This document shows positions 1-13,012 of a DNA stretch of 64,000 nucleotides, in pieces. The number at the start of each line of letters is the position of its first letter. Positions within the stretch are counted from its first letter, which is position 1. The position numbers and the translations under genes are program-made. The notes below the pieces were generated by a model. The model had not been told where the DNA came from, did no database searches, and saw nothing but the letters and a program-made list of their open reading frames with translations. The DNA comes from Tubulanus polymorphus (lineage: Eukaryota; Nemertea; Palaeonemertea; Tubulaniformes; Tubulanidae), in the NCBI RefSeq assembly GCF_964204645.1, contig NC_134025.1, forward strand, positions 21,358,001-21,422,000, given 5' to 3'.

Positions 1-35
1 GATGGCGGGAAATACAGCGTGTAGCGTGAAAACAG

Positions 36-38
<3 letters not shown>

Positions 39-121
<83 letters not shown>
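39..121. repeat. (TA)n microsatellite
   Basis: Uninterrupted TA dinucleotide run of about 80 bp near the left edge. Length polymorphism and assembly error are likely here. Open frames across it are artefacts. Confidence 0.97.
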
Positions 122-125
<4 letters not shown>

Positions 126-1752
126 CGTATATTGATCTGTTTGTTTGTGCTCGGCAGCAAAAATATATTCAAACACGATGTTACGAATCTTGTAATGTAG
201 CAATTATGTTCAGGTTCGATGAACTGAATTTTCCCATATTTGTCTTGCTGAATGATTCTAATATTTGCAACTATTATGACTTAAGTTATTAAACTTGTCC
301 ACGTACTTATTTCGGGTCTGGTTTCTGATTTTGATATTGTCAAGACTTAACTTCCAAAAAACAATCAAACATAATAGTAAAGTGTTTGAAACGAAGCTTT
401 GCTCTCTGTTATCGCGTTTCGCTGTTTTTCTGAATTGCCACATGCGATCTGGTAATTAAGTACGCGCGCGTGTACGTACAAGTGTTCCGACATTGGTGGC
501 GGTGGAAACTAATGACGTAAATCAAAATATCGATTTGTGAATTGAAAGATGAAAGTATAGTATGTCTATATACTGGTAATACTGTGCGAACACCTGTTTT
601 ATCCTTTCCAGAGAGGAGCTGGCTTCCTCCTTCAAATCCCTCTGATTCTGACTACGTTTTGGACTTATCAGCAGTTATTAACTGATTTTTCTTTTTGATA
701 TTTAAGAAGTTTTATTTTATGTTCATAAATTTGACAAGAATACATAGTCCAAAACTGATATGATTTTTGGCAAATTGATAGCGTTCGTCTTCGGGGAATT
801 TATGGAGTAAGCCGTTCTTTTCTGGAAAAGTCTGTATGGTTAGATTCTTAAAATGATTAGTACAGTACAGCACAGTATTTCATCTGGCAATTCGTTACAT
901 ATATTATTTCCTTAGCAGGTGGATGGCTAATGCAAAGGAAATATGTTCTACTCAAAAGTCAAAAGCCATTCGACTGCTTGGTGCATCGAATCACAGTTAC
1001 GATTTGTGCCTAGTTCCATAGTTGATTTGGGGAACTCGGTCCATGGGGCATAATTTTCAAAAACCTTCATTTGCAGTTTTGTTAACTAGTATTACCTTAA
1101 GCGTGGTGGTTAACTGAATTGACTACCTTAACCGGTAATAGTTCAGTTAAGCGCTGATGGGTTGAGATTAATACTGGTCTGTAAAACAACGCGTTGGAAA
1201 GTAGCCCCATGTCCAGTTATGACGAGTAATCCTTAAACATAGTATTTCAAGTTGATAGATCAGTTTAGACGGATGGTCTCGAATCTTAGCTGACGCTGAC
1301 ACATGGCTTTGGCGTAGACGTATCTTCTGAGCATCATTGTATTCATGATTTTCCATTTCGTAGATAAGCCGCATTCACGCCACGTTATTGAGAATTGTCC
1401 AGATGTAGTCTGTTGCTATTTAGAACGGACCAAATGTCCACCCTGGGAGAAAATCTACACTAAACTACTCCGTTTTAGAACCGACCAATTTAGACTCGCC
1501 AAAAAGACCCATCCAGGTCCATCACGAAGTGCGTGAATAGGAACCTGTCAATCAGTGGTACTTACTAGGCATAAGAGCGGATATATAAAAACCTGTGCGA
1601 CTGAATATCTCTGGTTTGGTCCTTTTGAATTTAGTCCATTCCGGGTGCAGGACAAATTAGAATGGACTCGCAGCAGCGACGGCGTGAACGCGGCTCTGAT
1701 CATCATCTGTATCCGGTGGACGTTACTGACCCGTGTACTTCCATTGTTACAG
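122..1752. other. Non-coding DNA, probably intron of the CREB3L gene
   Basis: No convincing exon is visible. The next exon starts in phase 0 in the middle of a membrane segment, so the bZIP-coding exons must lie further left, outside the window, and this stretch is best read as intron. Short open frames around 1345-1750 show no recognisable domain. Confidence 0.5.
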
Positions 1753-4700
1753 GTGCTTGTGTTATGTTTTGCCATGTTTATGGGAAGTTGGTCTCCGTCT
1801 ACGATCCTAAATATTGGTTATACAAACACGACGCCCGAATTAATGACAATACCGAAACAACGGCCATCCTTGGATCGGATAATCGGGCCGGATCTGAGAG
1901 ATCCGCGCACCGACGCTTACTCGACCCCGAACAGTAAGTATTTCGATATCGTTTATTGATACGGTTTCATTTTATTCACAAATGGAACCATTATCTACGT
2001 CCAAGGAAACTGACGTTAACGAGATGGCTATATTGGATTTAGTTTAATCTGCCTCGGTCTGGGTTATTTAGGTCGAACAACATATTCACAGCAATTCAGG
2101 GGCCACTTGCTCAAAAATTTATTAGAATTAACCAGTAGATAGTTGACATAGTGACAATTAAAAGTTCATTGTTACTATGGTATTTATCTGGGGCCAGTTG
2201 CTCAAAAGTTGGTTAGAGTTAACCAGTGGATAGTTGGCATAGTGACAATTAAAAGTTCACTGTTACTATGGTATTTATCCGCCGGTCATCTTTAACCAAC
2301 TTTTGAGCAACTGACCCCTGCCTGTTATCTTCAACCAACTTTTGAGCAACTGGCCCCTGGACTATGATTATATGATATTTATCAGCAATTCTGGACTGTA
2401 TATGATTTGATTCCATTTTAATGCGAATCGAATGTGGGCGTACTAAAAAGGAATGTTGAAATACCTGATTTCTATAGTGCGTTGTACCACCAACATTCCT
2501 CTATAGTAACTTTTAAAATTTAGCGATTATAGCTGGATAAAGATATTAAAACGGTGGTTGGTGCGTTTCCTTGATTTTGTTTGTGTATATTTGTGTGGTG
2601 GGTGATCAGGCGTCATATACAGAAACACTGCATGTATTATCATCTATCAGTTGCACACGGGTTGGTTATTTTAATAAACACTGACACGAAAAACTAGAAC
2701 AATCAAAGGATTAAACCATGCTTTACGAGATAGATAGGGCTATACGGCGAGCGATATGTATTACGAAGATATGGAACCACGTGTGTTCGGATAGCAATGC
2801 GACGAACATCTGTGTCGTTCTCTCTCTCTCTCTCTCTCTCTCGGTAATTCGTACCCACGCAGCTGTCTAAGCGCCGTGTATACATATCTCGCTGCATTTG
2901 CATATCGGATATTTTTACGACGAATTTCACTCCGTCGTCTGAAATATGGTCAACGCCGCGGACACATGTGCTTATACGTACATGTGTGCGGGCTACGAGA
3001 ATTAATCATATGTCGTTTGTACTCTCGCGGTTTCATCGCGATCGCGTGTTCCTAATGTTAGTTCAACATTTACGGGTATTGCTTCGGGAGAAAATTATCG
3101 ATAAAATGCGCTTGGAACGCTACCATATTGCTGTCGAAATAATTAGATCAACGTCTTTTGTATAGTTCAGCCTAAATTAAACCTATTTGCGGTACTGGAA
3201 TGCGACTTATAAGCTTTGAAGAAAATATAAATCTAATCAAATCTGTTGAAAAATGGGTCTGAAAATCTTAATATAATGGGTGAATCGGTGGTAAATCCTT
3301 CAGCAATTAAGATTATTTCCATGGAGCCAGGGTCAACAAGTTGTTCAAATATTGTTAGCTGATTCAAATTTCATCTTGATAGTACTCGGTGAAGCCTTGT
3401 TATAACGATTTATTGATTGTTACAAATTCAATTGAATGATTTCATACCAGATATATGATGAACTATCAGCCGTAACAAACAGAAGTTGGTTTCCTGAAGT
3501 TCCTTGCAACGAGGTTCTATTTTATGAAACATTAATTCTAACTTCGATTTGATTTCGAAATCTTCGTCGACAAATGATTTCATTCGGAACGTAAAAAACG
3601 ATTTTGACGTCAATGAATTGATTCTCCCGATCCTTAACTATAACTTTTACTCCGCGAGTTTTGCTATCTGCGGTATTTGATTTCGTTTTAGTCGGATGGG
3701 ATTGGGTATTGATTAATACTAATCATTTTGATACCGCGTCGAGGCGCATGAGGGAGTCGCCGCGTTATCGCCAGCCATTTGTGGGTTAACAGATGGTTTC
3801 ATTCGCGTTAACTGTCGCAGCTGATGCAATCTATGTTGCGCGTGTGTTCGAATTTCACGAATTAATTTCATATATCGATCTCATTGTTTGCCGATAATTA
3901 CGCTTTCGTATGAAAAAATGAAAATCAAGTTCTAGCTGTATTCGAATATCTAGACGAAAATAGTATATTCAATTCTATATCAGAATGTTATTGTGTTTTT
4001 GGTAAAACTCACTTAACCAATTAGCACTCAGGAATTTCACAATGTAGTGTCCATTACTCCCCAGAAAATTCAAGGGAAAATCACAAGTTTATCACCATAC
4101 AGAATAGTTTATTTCTAGTCAGTTCATGTACAATAAGTTCATGTCATTTTGTAGTAAATAGTCAAGGCTTTCATATGATATAATATTCGATAAGGTGGGC
4201 CACCAAAATCGTGACCTTTTGGCCCCCGATATTCGCCCAGACTTACGGTACTTGGATGTGAGTGCTCTGATCTGTCGTGTTCATACTCCTAATACTCGAG
4301 AATTGAAAATAGGAAGATGTTGATTTCTGTACGGTATTTCGAGGACTTGGGTCTCTAGTTTATCATAAGCTTTTGGCCGAGTCAGATGGAACTAGACTGA
4401 TGTTTTATGAGCCATCTCGCTTGAAAACATTTTTAAGAATCCCGAGTCAGACATAGGTAATATGGAACAAATTGCACGGACCGGTACCATTGGCTGCTTT
4501 ATTTTTGCTTAAATGATTTTCCCTTAATCTTAACGAAATCGGGAGCAAATATCCTGATATCCAAATAGATCAGATTTTAGTATTCTTAGTTTCACCAGTC
4601 TATATCATCTTTCGATTACTTGCAGAAAGGTCGCGTGTCCTCTTGTCGATGATGGAAGATTTAGAAGATCATAGCTTGTACGAGCCGTACGGACCGAACA

Positions 4701-4957
4701 TGCCGTTCATGAACAAAGATGACGCCTGCGACAATAACGACGAGGAGTACAAGTTTCACGATCCCGGTTTACCGAAAGCCGCGCCGTTACCCGAATCGGA
4801 GATGCCGCCGTCGTCGTCGGGCGACGAAGGCGGGCGTGTCGTCGTCGTCAAAGCGGCGACGAAGGCCAACGACACTCGCAAAGAGGTGAAACCGATTCCC
4901 GACATCGCGGCTGAGTTTTCCAGCAACATAGCGGTCGACGTAACATCTACGGCTTGA
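1753..4957 (+). CDS. CREB3L1/2-like (OASIS/BBF2H7, fly CrebA) factor, last two exons
   Basis: Two exons are visible: 1753-1933 (acceptor TTGTTACAG, donor GTAAGT) and 4626-4957 (acceptor TTACTTGCAG), joined in phase 1, with the stop at 4955-4957. The first begins inside a transmembrane helix, VLVLCFAMFMGSW, matching the CREB3L membrane anchor. The second starts RSRVLLSMMEDLEDHS, which resembles the luminal start of vertebrate CREB3L2 and contains an RxxL Site-1-protease type motif (RVLL). The luminal tail is acidic and Ser/Pro-rich. In this family the protein sits in the ER membrane until S1P/S2P cleavage frees the N-terminal bZIP part to activate secretory-pathway genes. The bZIP region is not in the window. 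The family assignment rests on remembered similarity over about 35 residues. The second exon could be read from an internal ATG, but phase agreement across the 2.7-kb intron argues for the spliced form. Confidence 0.72.
2097..2359. mobile_element. Foldback MITE in the CREB3L intron
   Basis: The ends form a 20-bp inverted repeat (CAGGGGCCACTTGCTCAAAA at left, reverse complement of the right end with one change). Inside, a segment of about 100 bp (TTAACCAGT...GGTATTTATC) is tandemly duplicated, and the TTGAGCAACT motif recurs near the right end. There is no coding capacity, so it is a non-autonomous element. Confidence 0.75.
2819..2842. repeat. (CT)n microsatellite
   Basis: Twelve or so CT repeats inside the CREB3L intron. 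Confidence 0.95.
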
Positions 4958-7189
4958 ACGTAAGCGATTGTGAACAAAAAAAAAACAACCAACGTCTACG
5001 TAGAGTAATAGTGTCAACCATAGCCTCGTGTAAAAACGTCTCGCCGTTGTATCAATTATACCCCGCTAGAGGGCTCTGACGAGTTGTAGCGACTTCAACT
5101 TCGTTGAATGCGAGCAGCGTCGGCGCGAACGTTAGCTCTAGCCGCTATCCCTTTCAAGTCTTAGTTCCGTAACTTCTCTCGCGAAGGTTTCAGAAATATT
5201 ATGTACAGTTAAACGTCGACATATGTTGTACATATCGATATGTATTACCTACTCGATATATCGGTTGTAAAATGCTTCGAGGTTCTCGTGGGTCGAAGAC
5301 GTATCAATAATGGTCTGGTGCCTGGTGATGAAGATGATGATGTTTGAAAAAATGAAATTCGTGGAAGACGACGTGTGGCTCAAATACTCAAAACAACAAC
5401 AAAGATAAAAAACATTTTGAACAACAAGAATATCGTAATGAGTCTCGAGAACTGATATGGTTTTCTAAACGACGATAGTTGCATTTGTGAATCGACGTAC
5501 GAAAGTACGCGTGTTTTAAAAGAACCCGACATTTTCTGACCGAAATGATGGCATTATTTTATATATGAGGTCAATATGGAACAAATCGTACGGACCTGCA
5601 CTACTGGATGCTTTGTATTTCACTTCAGTTTAAGCGTCATCGTTTCTGCTATGCGCGTTTTATATAGGTCCGGCTAAGTGATGGGCCTACTTTTTGAGAA
5701 ATTATTTTTGTTGCGATGATCTTTTGAATATGTACATATATAGAAATACCACACTAATCACTTAGGGCCATAAACCTCTTTCCAGTTTTCGCTGCATAGC
5801 AGTGCTATCTGATCTGCTGCCCGCAAGATTGAACTTTATATATTATAAAGATGGCGACGCTGTCGCTGTCGAATTCATGCTCGACTAGAGCTATGGTGGC
5901 GATGGCTTATGATAGAATCAAGAGGTAAATGATGAATATAGTTCACGATTCAAGCGACGATTAAATGTGCTATTATTTTGTGTTCGGTCGTGCCAAGGAA
6001 ATGATCCCCCACTGCGTCGATAGTTTCCTTGCCCTGGGATTCTGCGTGCTAGATTTTCGGTATGTCGAAGCTAGGTCGTCGGGTATGACGGCGGACGCTT
6101 ATCGAAATTCGGGTAAAAAAAGAGTTGTAAATTCTGTTGTACTACGCGAATGTGTTCATTTTCTCCAGCGCGAGTCGATTGAGTGCGTATCAGATCATTT
6201 ACTCGTTTAAGTCACTTGCCGGAGGTCGTTCTATTACGATGATCACCATGGAATGGAATTCTATCTCAACTTAGATATTGATGAATTTTTTAAATGATTG
6301 ATAAGTGACTGAAAACATTTATTCATAAATCATTATATGTCTTAGCATATCATTACTGTCGGAATGGGGGCCAGTTTTGTTGTGCATGTTCGGTGCAAGG
6401 GTTTTATCGGAAATCTTTCTATCAGTGTATTTTTATATAAGAAACGACGAAAAAAGAATTCTCGCCAAAAAAATAAAAGATTGTACAAACCGATGCATTT
6501 TTTCGCGGAGTGAATGAGGTTGAATGAGTCCGCGTGACTTTCGCAGGCAGAGTCCATCAGTTATCAATATTTCACACTTTTGTCTGAACTCAAAAACCTA
6601 CCCCATATAATGTATATCGTTACTGATATATTTATCGAAGAATGTATGATTTATTTCTGATATCACGTTTTATGATTAATGGCCTACTACTATCAGTGTA
6701 CGTATATGTATATATCGGGGTTATCAGGAATATAAGTGTTGTACCAGAAGAAAGAAGGTGCAGTATATTCAAGTGTTCTCCAATCTGATAGGTCAGTTTA
6801 CACCTTAACCTGCAAGAGTTATTCGTAAAAAGTTTTTCGTGTGCCGGTTGATCTGCGTGGCAATTGAAAAAACGTATTCAATCATGAATTCCAAACTATT
6901 GGAAATGAAACTTTAGTTTATGGACATAGTTATGAGATGGTAAAAAAAGAATAAACATCTTATCCAAGGAATTATTTTTTGGGGATTTTAATACAATACA
7001 TTGGAAAGTTAGAATATTCACAATTTTGTGTTACATTGCCAATGTCTGCGGATGTAAGACTCTGCAGTCGTTTTACTTCGGTTGCCTACTGCAGTCCGTA
7101 AGTGTGTCGGGCAGGCTAAGGATTAAATGATATACCTGGTTTACAGACCAATCAGTGGAATTTTACACTTATGTGCTCTAAATTCCTAG
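4958..7189. other. Probable 3' UTR of the CREB3L gene, then non-coding DNA
   Basis: Follows the CREB3L stop. I see no clear AATAAA, so the 3' end cannot be placed. A diverged direct repeat (TATGGAACAAAT, CGGACC, GGATGCTTT or GGCTGCTTT) occurs at 4458-4500 and 5571-5615, one copy in the intron and one downstream. An 81-codon open frame at 5965-6210 has no recognisable domain. Confidence 0.45.
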
Positions 7190-7351
7190 TACAGTAGACT
7201 CTGCCTACAGCGGTACCGGTCAGTGCGGTAATCCGCTCAAATCGGTACGATAATAAAAAGATTTTCAGTCCCTGCTGCTGTTTATGTGTTTAAAATCTCT
7301 ACCAATAATTTTCTGGTCCTGGAACGACCGCTATAGGCGGAGAATACTGTA
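7190..7351. mobile_element. Tc1/mariner-pogo-like MITE
   Basis: Imperfect inverted ends (TACAGTAGACTCTGCCTACAG at left; the right end reads as TACAGTATTCTCCGCCTATAG on the other strand), consistent with TA target sites. The CAGTAGA.TC.GC start is typical of pogo/Tc1-type MITEs. No coding capacity. Confidence 0.65.
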
Positions 7352-8661
7352 AGTCTTATTGGACAGTTAACTATTATATCTCAGACCATTCAGATTGGCA
7401 TTCATCGGCATTCGACACCACTATTCTTATTACTGGCCTTAAAATTTGTTTTGATATCCTAGACTGATCCGGCTGGTATAAAATAGCGCATGTGTAATTA
7501 ATTGGCTTCGGATTTTTGTATATTAATGGTACAATTTAGTAGCATGTGGAATATTCCATCTACGTCCATCATATACACACAGTATATACATGTATATATG
7601 TCTATATATACCAGGTATATTATTCTTTTTAGCTCGCTGGATTTGTGCTTGTAAAAAAAAAGAAGATTCGATCTAATCATGATTAAATGTGCAAATTCTG
7701 TGTCTAAGATCCCTCGATTAATATGTGAATGTCTGTGCTGAGATTGGAAGTACACAACCAGTACGACTCGTAATTCTTTCAAAGTTCTGCTAGAATTGAT
7801 ATTATTGCGGGCAGGTCAAAATCGATAAGATGCTTTGTCGAAAGAGTTCAAAAATTTATGAATGGTGAGAAATGAGATTTTTCTTCTCACGGATATTCCT
7901 TACTAGTTTTTTGTGTGCAAAATTTTGCTATTTCGATTTTAGCCCACTAGGGACTCGTTCATCGGGAGGCATTATTCAATATTGTAATTTGCCAATGACC
8001 AAGCATTTCGCCGAGTAGGCATCGGGTCCCCAGCACCCCTCGTTTTTTATGAAGTCGCCCACTTCGGGGACAGCTACTTATTATTTTGTTATAGTCTACT
8101 AACTAGTACTTGTTAAGATATACGATTTTCAGACTTTATCAGTTGAATGCCTTGCGTTGATATTCTTATAATATGCTTTTCTAGAACTAGAAAATTCAGT
8201 TGATTTTTTGATACCGATTTATGAATTTTTACGAAATGCTTTCGGCGCTTTTCTTCTAGTAAAAAAAGTAAATGACTGAAATACTTTTATAATCGTCGAA
8301 GCTATAATCGTCGAAGCTATACGGAAGCCATTGTTACTCAAATGTTTCGCGTTGTTGCATGTGGATGAACTACCGAAAACCTGTGCGTGTTATAAGAATC
8401 GGTTTCATGAATCGGAACCATCTGCTGCCCGGGTGGCATGTGTCTCGCGCAAATTTCATTCATTTTATATAGATCCGATTCTTCGAAAATCCATCAATTA
8501 TCAGACTGAATTTTCACCGCTATACTATACCTACTCTCCTCCGTGCTATAGAAGTTTTACAGCGGACTCTGCTGTTAATTTACTGTAATTTGCTTTTACA
8601 GACGTCAATCAATCTGAAGCCTGAACCCATTATTTCAGAAATTCGATACTTTATCACTGTT
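7352..8661. other. No gene seen
   Basis: AT-rich unique-looking sequence. A 16-bp unit (ATAATCGTCGAAGCT) is duplicated in tandem at about 8290-8320. No exon or RNA gene is recognisable. Confidence 0.5.
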
Positions 8662-8922
8662 CAGGGGCGGATCCAGGATTTTCTAGAAGGGCGGTTGCTC
8701 TGCTGGTCATTCCCCCTAAGATTTGAGAAAAACTAGTCTAAATTTTATGCATTCCGAGCATTTTTTTTTTGGCAAATTGCCTGATCATCTCATATACTCA
8801 ATATGAAGCTTCTACTTTTAAATGTAACTTTGTAAAACTGAAAATAAACAGGACGAAGGAAATTTCCAAATGGGGTGGGCTGTTTCGGGTGCCCCCCCCC
8901 CCCCCTGGATCCATGCCTGCAG
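8662..8922. mobile_element. hAT-like MITE with CAGGGGCGGATCCAG end
   Basis: The left end CAGGGGCGGATCCAGGATTTT is mirrored by CTGGATCCATGCCTG at the right end next to a 14-15 bp C run. This end sequence is common in hAT-type non-autonomous elements of animals. A solo end of the same type (CCTGGATCCGCCCCCTG) occurs near 26402. No clean 8-bp duplication is seen. Confidence 0.55.
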
Positions 8923-9968
8923 TTTTTCCCAATTTAGATTATCTACGCTTCGCTTGTCTTCGGGACATCACCGTAGACGTTTGTAATCGAAAGTAATGAG
9001 AATCGTGTATTTTCGATATTGGTCATAACAACAATTTCTCCAAAAGTAAAACAACTACACCGGTAAATGTTTGAAGGGTCAGACCGCTGATTGATTCCTG
9101 CACTAAGCCACGTATACCGATTATGCGTTTCGGAAAAATGGAGTCTGCTGTAGACATCACTATGTGATTGTATATCTCTGTGAAAAAATCCAATGACTGG
9201 TGATAATGATATTTGTTTCACTATTATTTGAAATTTTATATAGTTTTGTTGTAAAGATTATTGAATTTTTTTTCTCTATTCATGTTTTTAACGCGCGCGA
9301 ACATTGTTTTGTATGTTAGTATGTATGGATGTATGTAAAATCTAACTTGAGTGTGGTGTAGGTGCAAGGAAATGTTTAAGCTCTGCTTTTAAGATAAAGA
9401 AAATTCTCAGGAATCGTTAATCTTCATAAATTTTGTTACATTCTTGTCTAATGTTACAACAATTTGGTATTGAAAATTGCGCATTGTACTGTTGAGGCTA
9501 GAAAATCGATACCTTGTTTCTCATTTCCGCTGAGCTTATCTACGCGGTACATTACTATTTTAAGATCATGATCAAGCTTACCATAACAGATCCGGCAGCT
9601 ATAGGAATGAACTGATTACAAATTTTATTGCAGTTTACAAAAAATGACCCGGCCGATTAACAAGGCATCATTTTTTGCTTAATTTCATAATCTCTTTGAA
9701 AAACGAAAAGATCATCTGAATTTCGGAGTTTTCAAATATGATAATGAATCGATTTTCTGGTTGTTTTGATACTGAATGAAAATAGCTCTCATTAAGACTG
9801 ATCAGGCTTTTATGCTGGTTTTTTCAGCTCTGCACATGTATATAAAGTACATGGATCACTTGTACCCCACGAACTGTTATGTAAGTGAACTGTCGTCCTG
9901 GAACTTGGTCCGTCGTTAACTTTCAACTCAGTTGAAAAAAATAGTTGAATCTGGTTTATAAAACATCA
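8923..9968. other. No gene seen
   Basis: AT-rich sequence without recognisable coding or RNA features. Short open frames lack domain similarity and start or splice context. Confidence 0.45.
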
Positions 9969-10088
9969 GGGCCCGGCTTTATAGACTGGTGTTATCTTTA
10001 ACCCGGGGGGGGGGGGGGTAACTTAATCGCAAATGAATTGAGTTTGCCCTCCGTGTTAAAGATAATACTAGTCTATAAAACCGGGTCC
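9969..10088. mobile_element. Short foldback MITE with G run
   Basis: Arms GGCCCGGCTTTATAGACTGG and the complement of CTAGTCTATAAAACCGGGTCC fold on each other, followed inward by GTTATCTTTAAC against GTTAAAGATAAT. A 14-bp G run sits beside the inner left arm. Length is about 120 bp. Confidence 0.7.
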
Positions 10089-10170
10089 AGTACTATTGTA
10101 TTATGGTTACCGTAGAAAACGTGTGAAATAGCCACCGGAAAATCAGTTTGCCGAAACGAATATTTGGTTG

Positions 10171-10336
10171 TACAGTCTAATCTGCTGTATTCAGATCGGA
10201 TTTGATCTAATCAGGACAATATTTACAGTCCATTTGTTCATTGATATAAAAGAAAATGACCTTTAATCCGGATTTGCTGTAAACTGGATGAATTTTGTTG
10301 GTCGCGAATGATTCGAATTAAGCGGATTCTACTGTA
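10171..10336. mobile_element. pogo/Tc1-like MITE
   Basis: Begins TACAGTCTAATCTGCTG and ends ...CGGATTCTACTGTA, giving imperfect TACAGTAGAATCCGC-type terminal inverted repeats with TA at both borders. No open frame. Confidence 0.6.
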
Positions 10337-10560
10337 TTCATTTTAAGTGCTTCGAAATAAATTGTTTCAGCCTAATACGTTAAGACGTGGTTGGTTCCAC
10401 TATAATATTATTATTCATCGTATTACTATTAAAATATTATATATATTTATTAGTTTGTAGTCGCAAGAGAAAACCGTACGAAGTATGCCTTATAAAGAGA
10501 CAATATCATAATTATATTATTCAGATTATCATTATGTTAGTGTTACCCTAGTCGATGATA

Positions 10561-10586
10561 ACAAAAACCAAGATTTTATTTGCCGG

Positions 10587-10664
<78 letters not shown>

Positions 10665-10697
10665 ACAAAAACCAAGATTTTATTTGCCGGAAATTGT
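10561..10697. repeat. (TA)n tract between two copies of a 30-bp direct repeat
   Basis: A 31-bp sequence beginning ACAAAAACCAAGATTTTATT occurs immediately before and immediately after a TA run of about 75 bp, with a second shorter TA run after the second copy. The structure is a tandem duplication of repeat plus microsatellite. Confidence 0.9.
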
Positions 10698-10813
10698 ATA
10701 TATATATACATATATACCAACCGACACCCAGTTTCGGTTTGAAGTTATGGAAGTATCCATCGAATTACGTACACTATCAAAAATTAGTTCATTTTACGAT
10801 GACTCCATCCTCC

Positions 10814-10890
10814 CTCGGCTGGGATTCGAACCAGATGGCATCGCTACACTCAGCAAATCTCGATGCCGTCGGGTTCGAATCCTTGCCGGG
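10814..10890. repeat. Inverted repeat with two RNA pol III B-box-like motifs
   Basis: Two 30-bp arms (10814-10843 and 10861-10890) are near-perfect inverted copies separated by 17 bp. Each arm contains GGTTCGAATCC, the canonical tRNA B box, once per strand. No tRNA cloverleaf could be completed, so a tRNA-derived (SINE-like) foldback is the most economical reading. Confidence 0.5.
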
Positions 10891-11524
10891 AGAGAACTGG
10901 AAATGGAATCGGAGTTATTTTGAGTTAAAAATTTTTTTAGTGTATATTGCGTTATAGTTACATAGCTTGAAAATATTATAGTGCAATATAAGAATAATTG
11001 AAGTGTTGTTATTGATTTTGATTAAAGAACGACATCGGCTAAATTATTATATATGTAATTGTAGAATGATAAATGATGGATGCATGCAGCATGGTTGATG
11101 ATGATGAGCGCTCTCTGGTATATTTTGTTATGTCCGATCAGATGAGCATTGAATGTGTAGTAAACCAAATAAAAAACAAAACTTGTACACCTGCTGAAAA
11201 AATGTTTTTCGTTGCGTTTGCATGGCGGAAGGAGAGTTTCTTGGAAACTCAATCGCGGAAAAAGAGGACGCACCTAAATCGATTTGACAATTCGGCTTAA
11301 CAATGGACTCGAACATTCTTTGTTGGCCACTCTATCCGAGCTTAGAGTAATCATTTGACAAGTATTACTCAAAGATCAGAGCCCCACGTAGTTTTTGGGG
11401 TAACGCATTTAAAGCCCGAAGACCCTTTAGACGTACGGAATTTCCTGGCGTCTTCTATTTCAGGCGAGGATGTGTATACTGCTAAAAAAGACGACGGAGA
11501 AGATAATTGAAGTGACAGTGAAAT

Positions 11525-11605
11525 TACGCGCACTCACCGGGTTCGAACCCGGGTCTCGTACTTCTGCCATCATCCCCGGCAGGCGTAGCTTAGGCTTGCC
11601 ACAGT
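11525..11605 (-). other. Possible tRNA-derived SINE fragment
   Basis: Contains a perfect 16-bp palindrome CCGGGTTCGAACCCGG (11537-11552), which is a B box with its T-stem, preceded on the minus strand by a GC-rich segment where the 5' half of a tRNA-like structure would lie. No anticodon arm could be folded with confidence. Confidence 0.25.
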
Positions 11606-13012
11606 ATACCAATATAACTTGAGTCTGGTAGCATCAGAAATGATCAACGGATGACGCACGAAAGAAATAAGAATGGTGACTGAATTTCAAAAGCGAGGTA
11701 TGATGATCCTTTTGTTTCAGAGTCGCCCCACTTTTTGCTTAACAAACATTTTTATGCTTTTTTCAAAAGCACACTGTACCGCGTAACAGCTCGTCGTTCT
11801 CTGTACTAGGTGGTTGGCTCACGACTTCTTATGCTTCTGTGAATGAGACCGTGAAATGACCCCAAAACGCATCTCCGGCGATTGAATTTTCAAAATTTTT
11901 CTGGGGGAGGGCCCCCTGACCACCCTTTAGAAATAAGCCTCTCCACTGAAAAATTCCTTCCGACGGCTCTGTTTATACACACGTTTTAAACCTATTGTTA
12001 AGACAAATTAATGCCGAGGAGATAGAATAAGAGTATAAGGGCCTAGGATTAATCCTTGGGATCACCGTGGTGAAGTGTGCATCGGAGGGAATTGAAAGAT
12101 ACACATGGCCAGTTTTAATGGTGTGACTCTTAGGACCAGGTTGAGAATATGCATATCGTATCATCTCACCACACGAAAGAGAAAGGATTGCCACTAAGCA
12201 TGTACTTGGTCGAGTCTGAAAAACGACCGTAAGACATCAGCTATCTTCAAATAGGGCAAATCAGAAGGAAAAAATATTTATACTCATTAGTAATTCCTTT
12301 TTTATGTAATTGGAATTCATTCGGGTAAATAATTGAAAAAAATGCAATAGCCATGACTGTCTGTCAAGAATTCGATTAAAAATTGAATGTGAAGATTTCT
12401 TCACCCCGGAGACACTTACATTACTGATATACGTATATCTTGATTTTCCGTGAGATCCTAGGAATGATAAAACAATTTCCTAGTTGATATTTGTGACTTA
12501 ATGATATTTTTATCTGGTAAGTTAGCTGTGGTAAGTTAGCCTTGATCGGATGACCTTTTACACTCAGAGCGACTTTCACATCCAACGTCAAAAAGAATCG
12601 TAGTTTCGTGGAGTGCGAACGAGGAACTTTGTGACTTGAATTAGCCAAGTCAAATTATAACTGGTTTCAAAAGAATAGATTTACGAAGACTAACTTACTC
12701 ATAACTATCATGCAACGTTTATTTGTCAAAAGTTGTAAAAATTTCATCATTTTATTGTTGATCCTTTTTTTTCATTTACAATCGTGTACTCTAGATCTAT
12801 GATGAATAAAATTGATTTGAATTTTACCGGGATTTATTGTAGTACTAGATTACATCAAGTGAGTGGACCAGAAGATATCAGCAGGAGACATGACCTTCCA
12901 ACTGATAACTGACAGCACGAGCTAAATGAAATAAATGTAAATGGCATAAATTTCTTACATTTTTCTTATTGTCTCTTTAATTGGCGTTATTCGATTCACA
13001 TGGCCATCTCAC
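11606..13012. other. No gene seen
   Basis: AT-rich DNA downstream of pseudogene E. Homologues of exons 11-14 of the CAP genes would be expected here if the gene had once been complete, but I could not see them. Confidence 0.4.

Noticed and set aside
2-292. Open frame with a long Ile-Tyr repeat at the left edge
   Set aside because: Translation of the TA microsatellite; no domain on either side.
1548-1752. Upstream extension of the first CREB3L exon, open from 1555
   Set aside because: A good acceptor (TTGTTACAG) at 1752 restores the family-like membrane helix; the extension shows no bZIP sequence.
4756-5017. Antisense frames over the CREB3L last exon
   Set aside because: Mirror of the sense codons; no independent start, splice or domain evidence.
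11537-11552. tRNA gene
   Set aside because: B-box palindrome present, but no complete cloverleaf with anticodon arm could be drawn.
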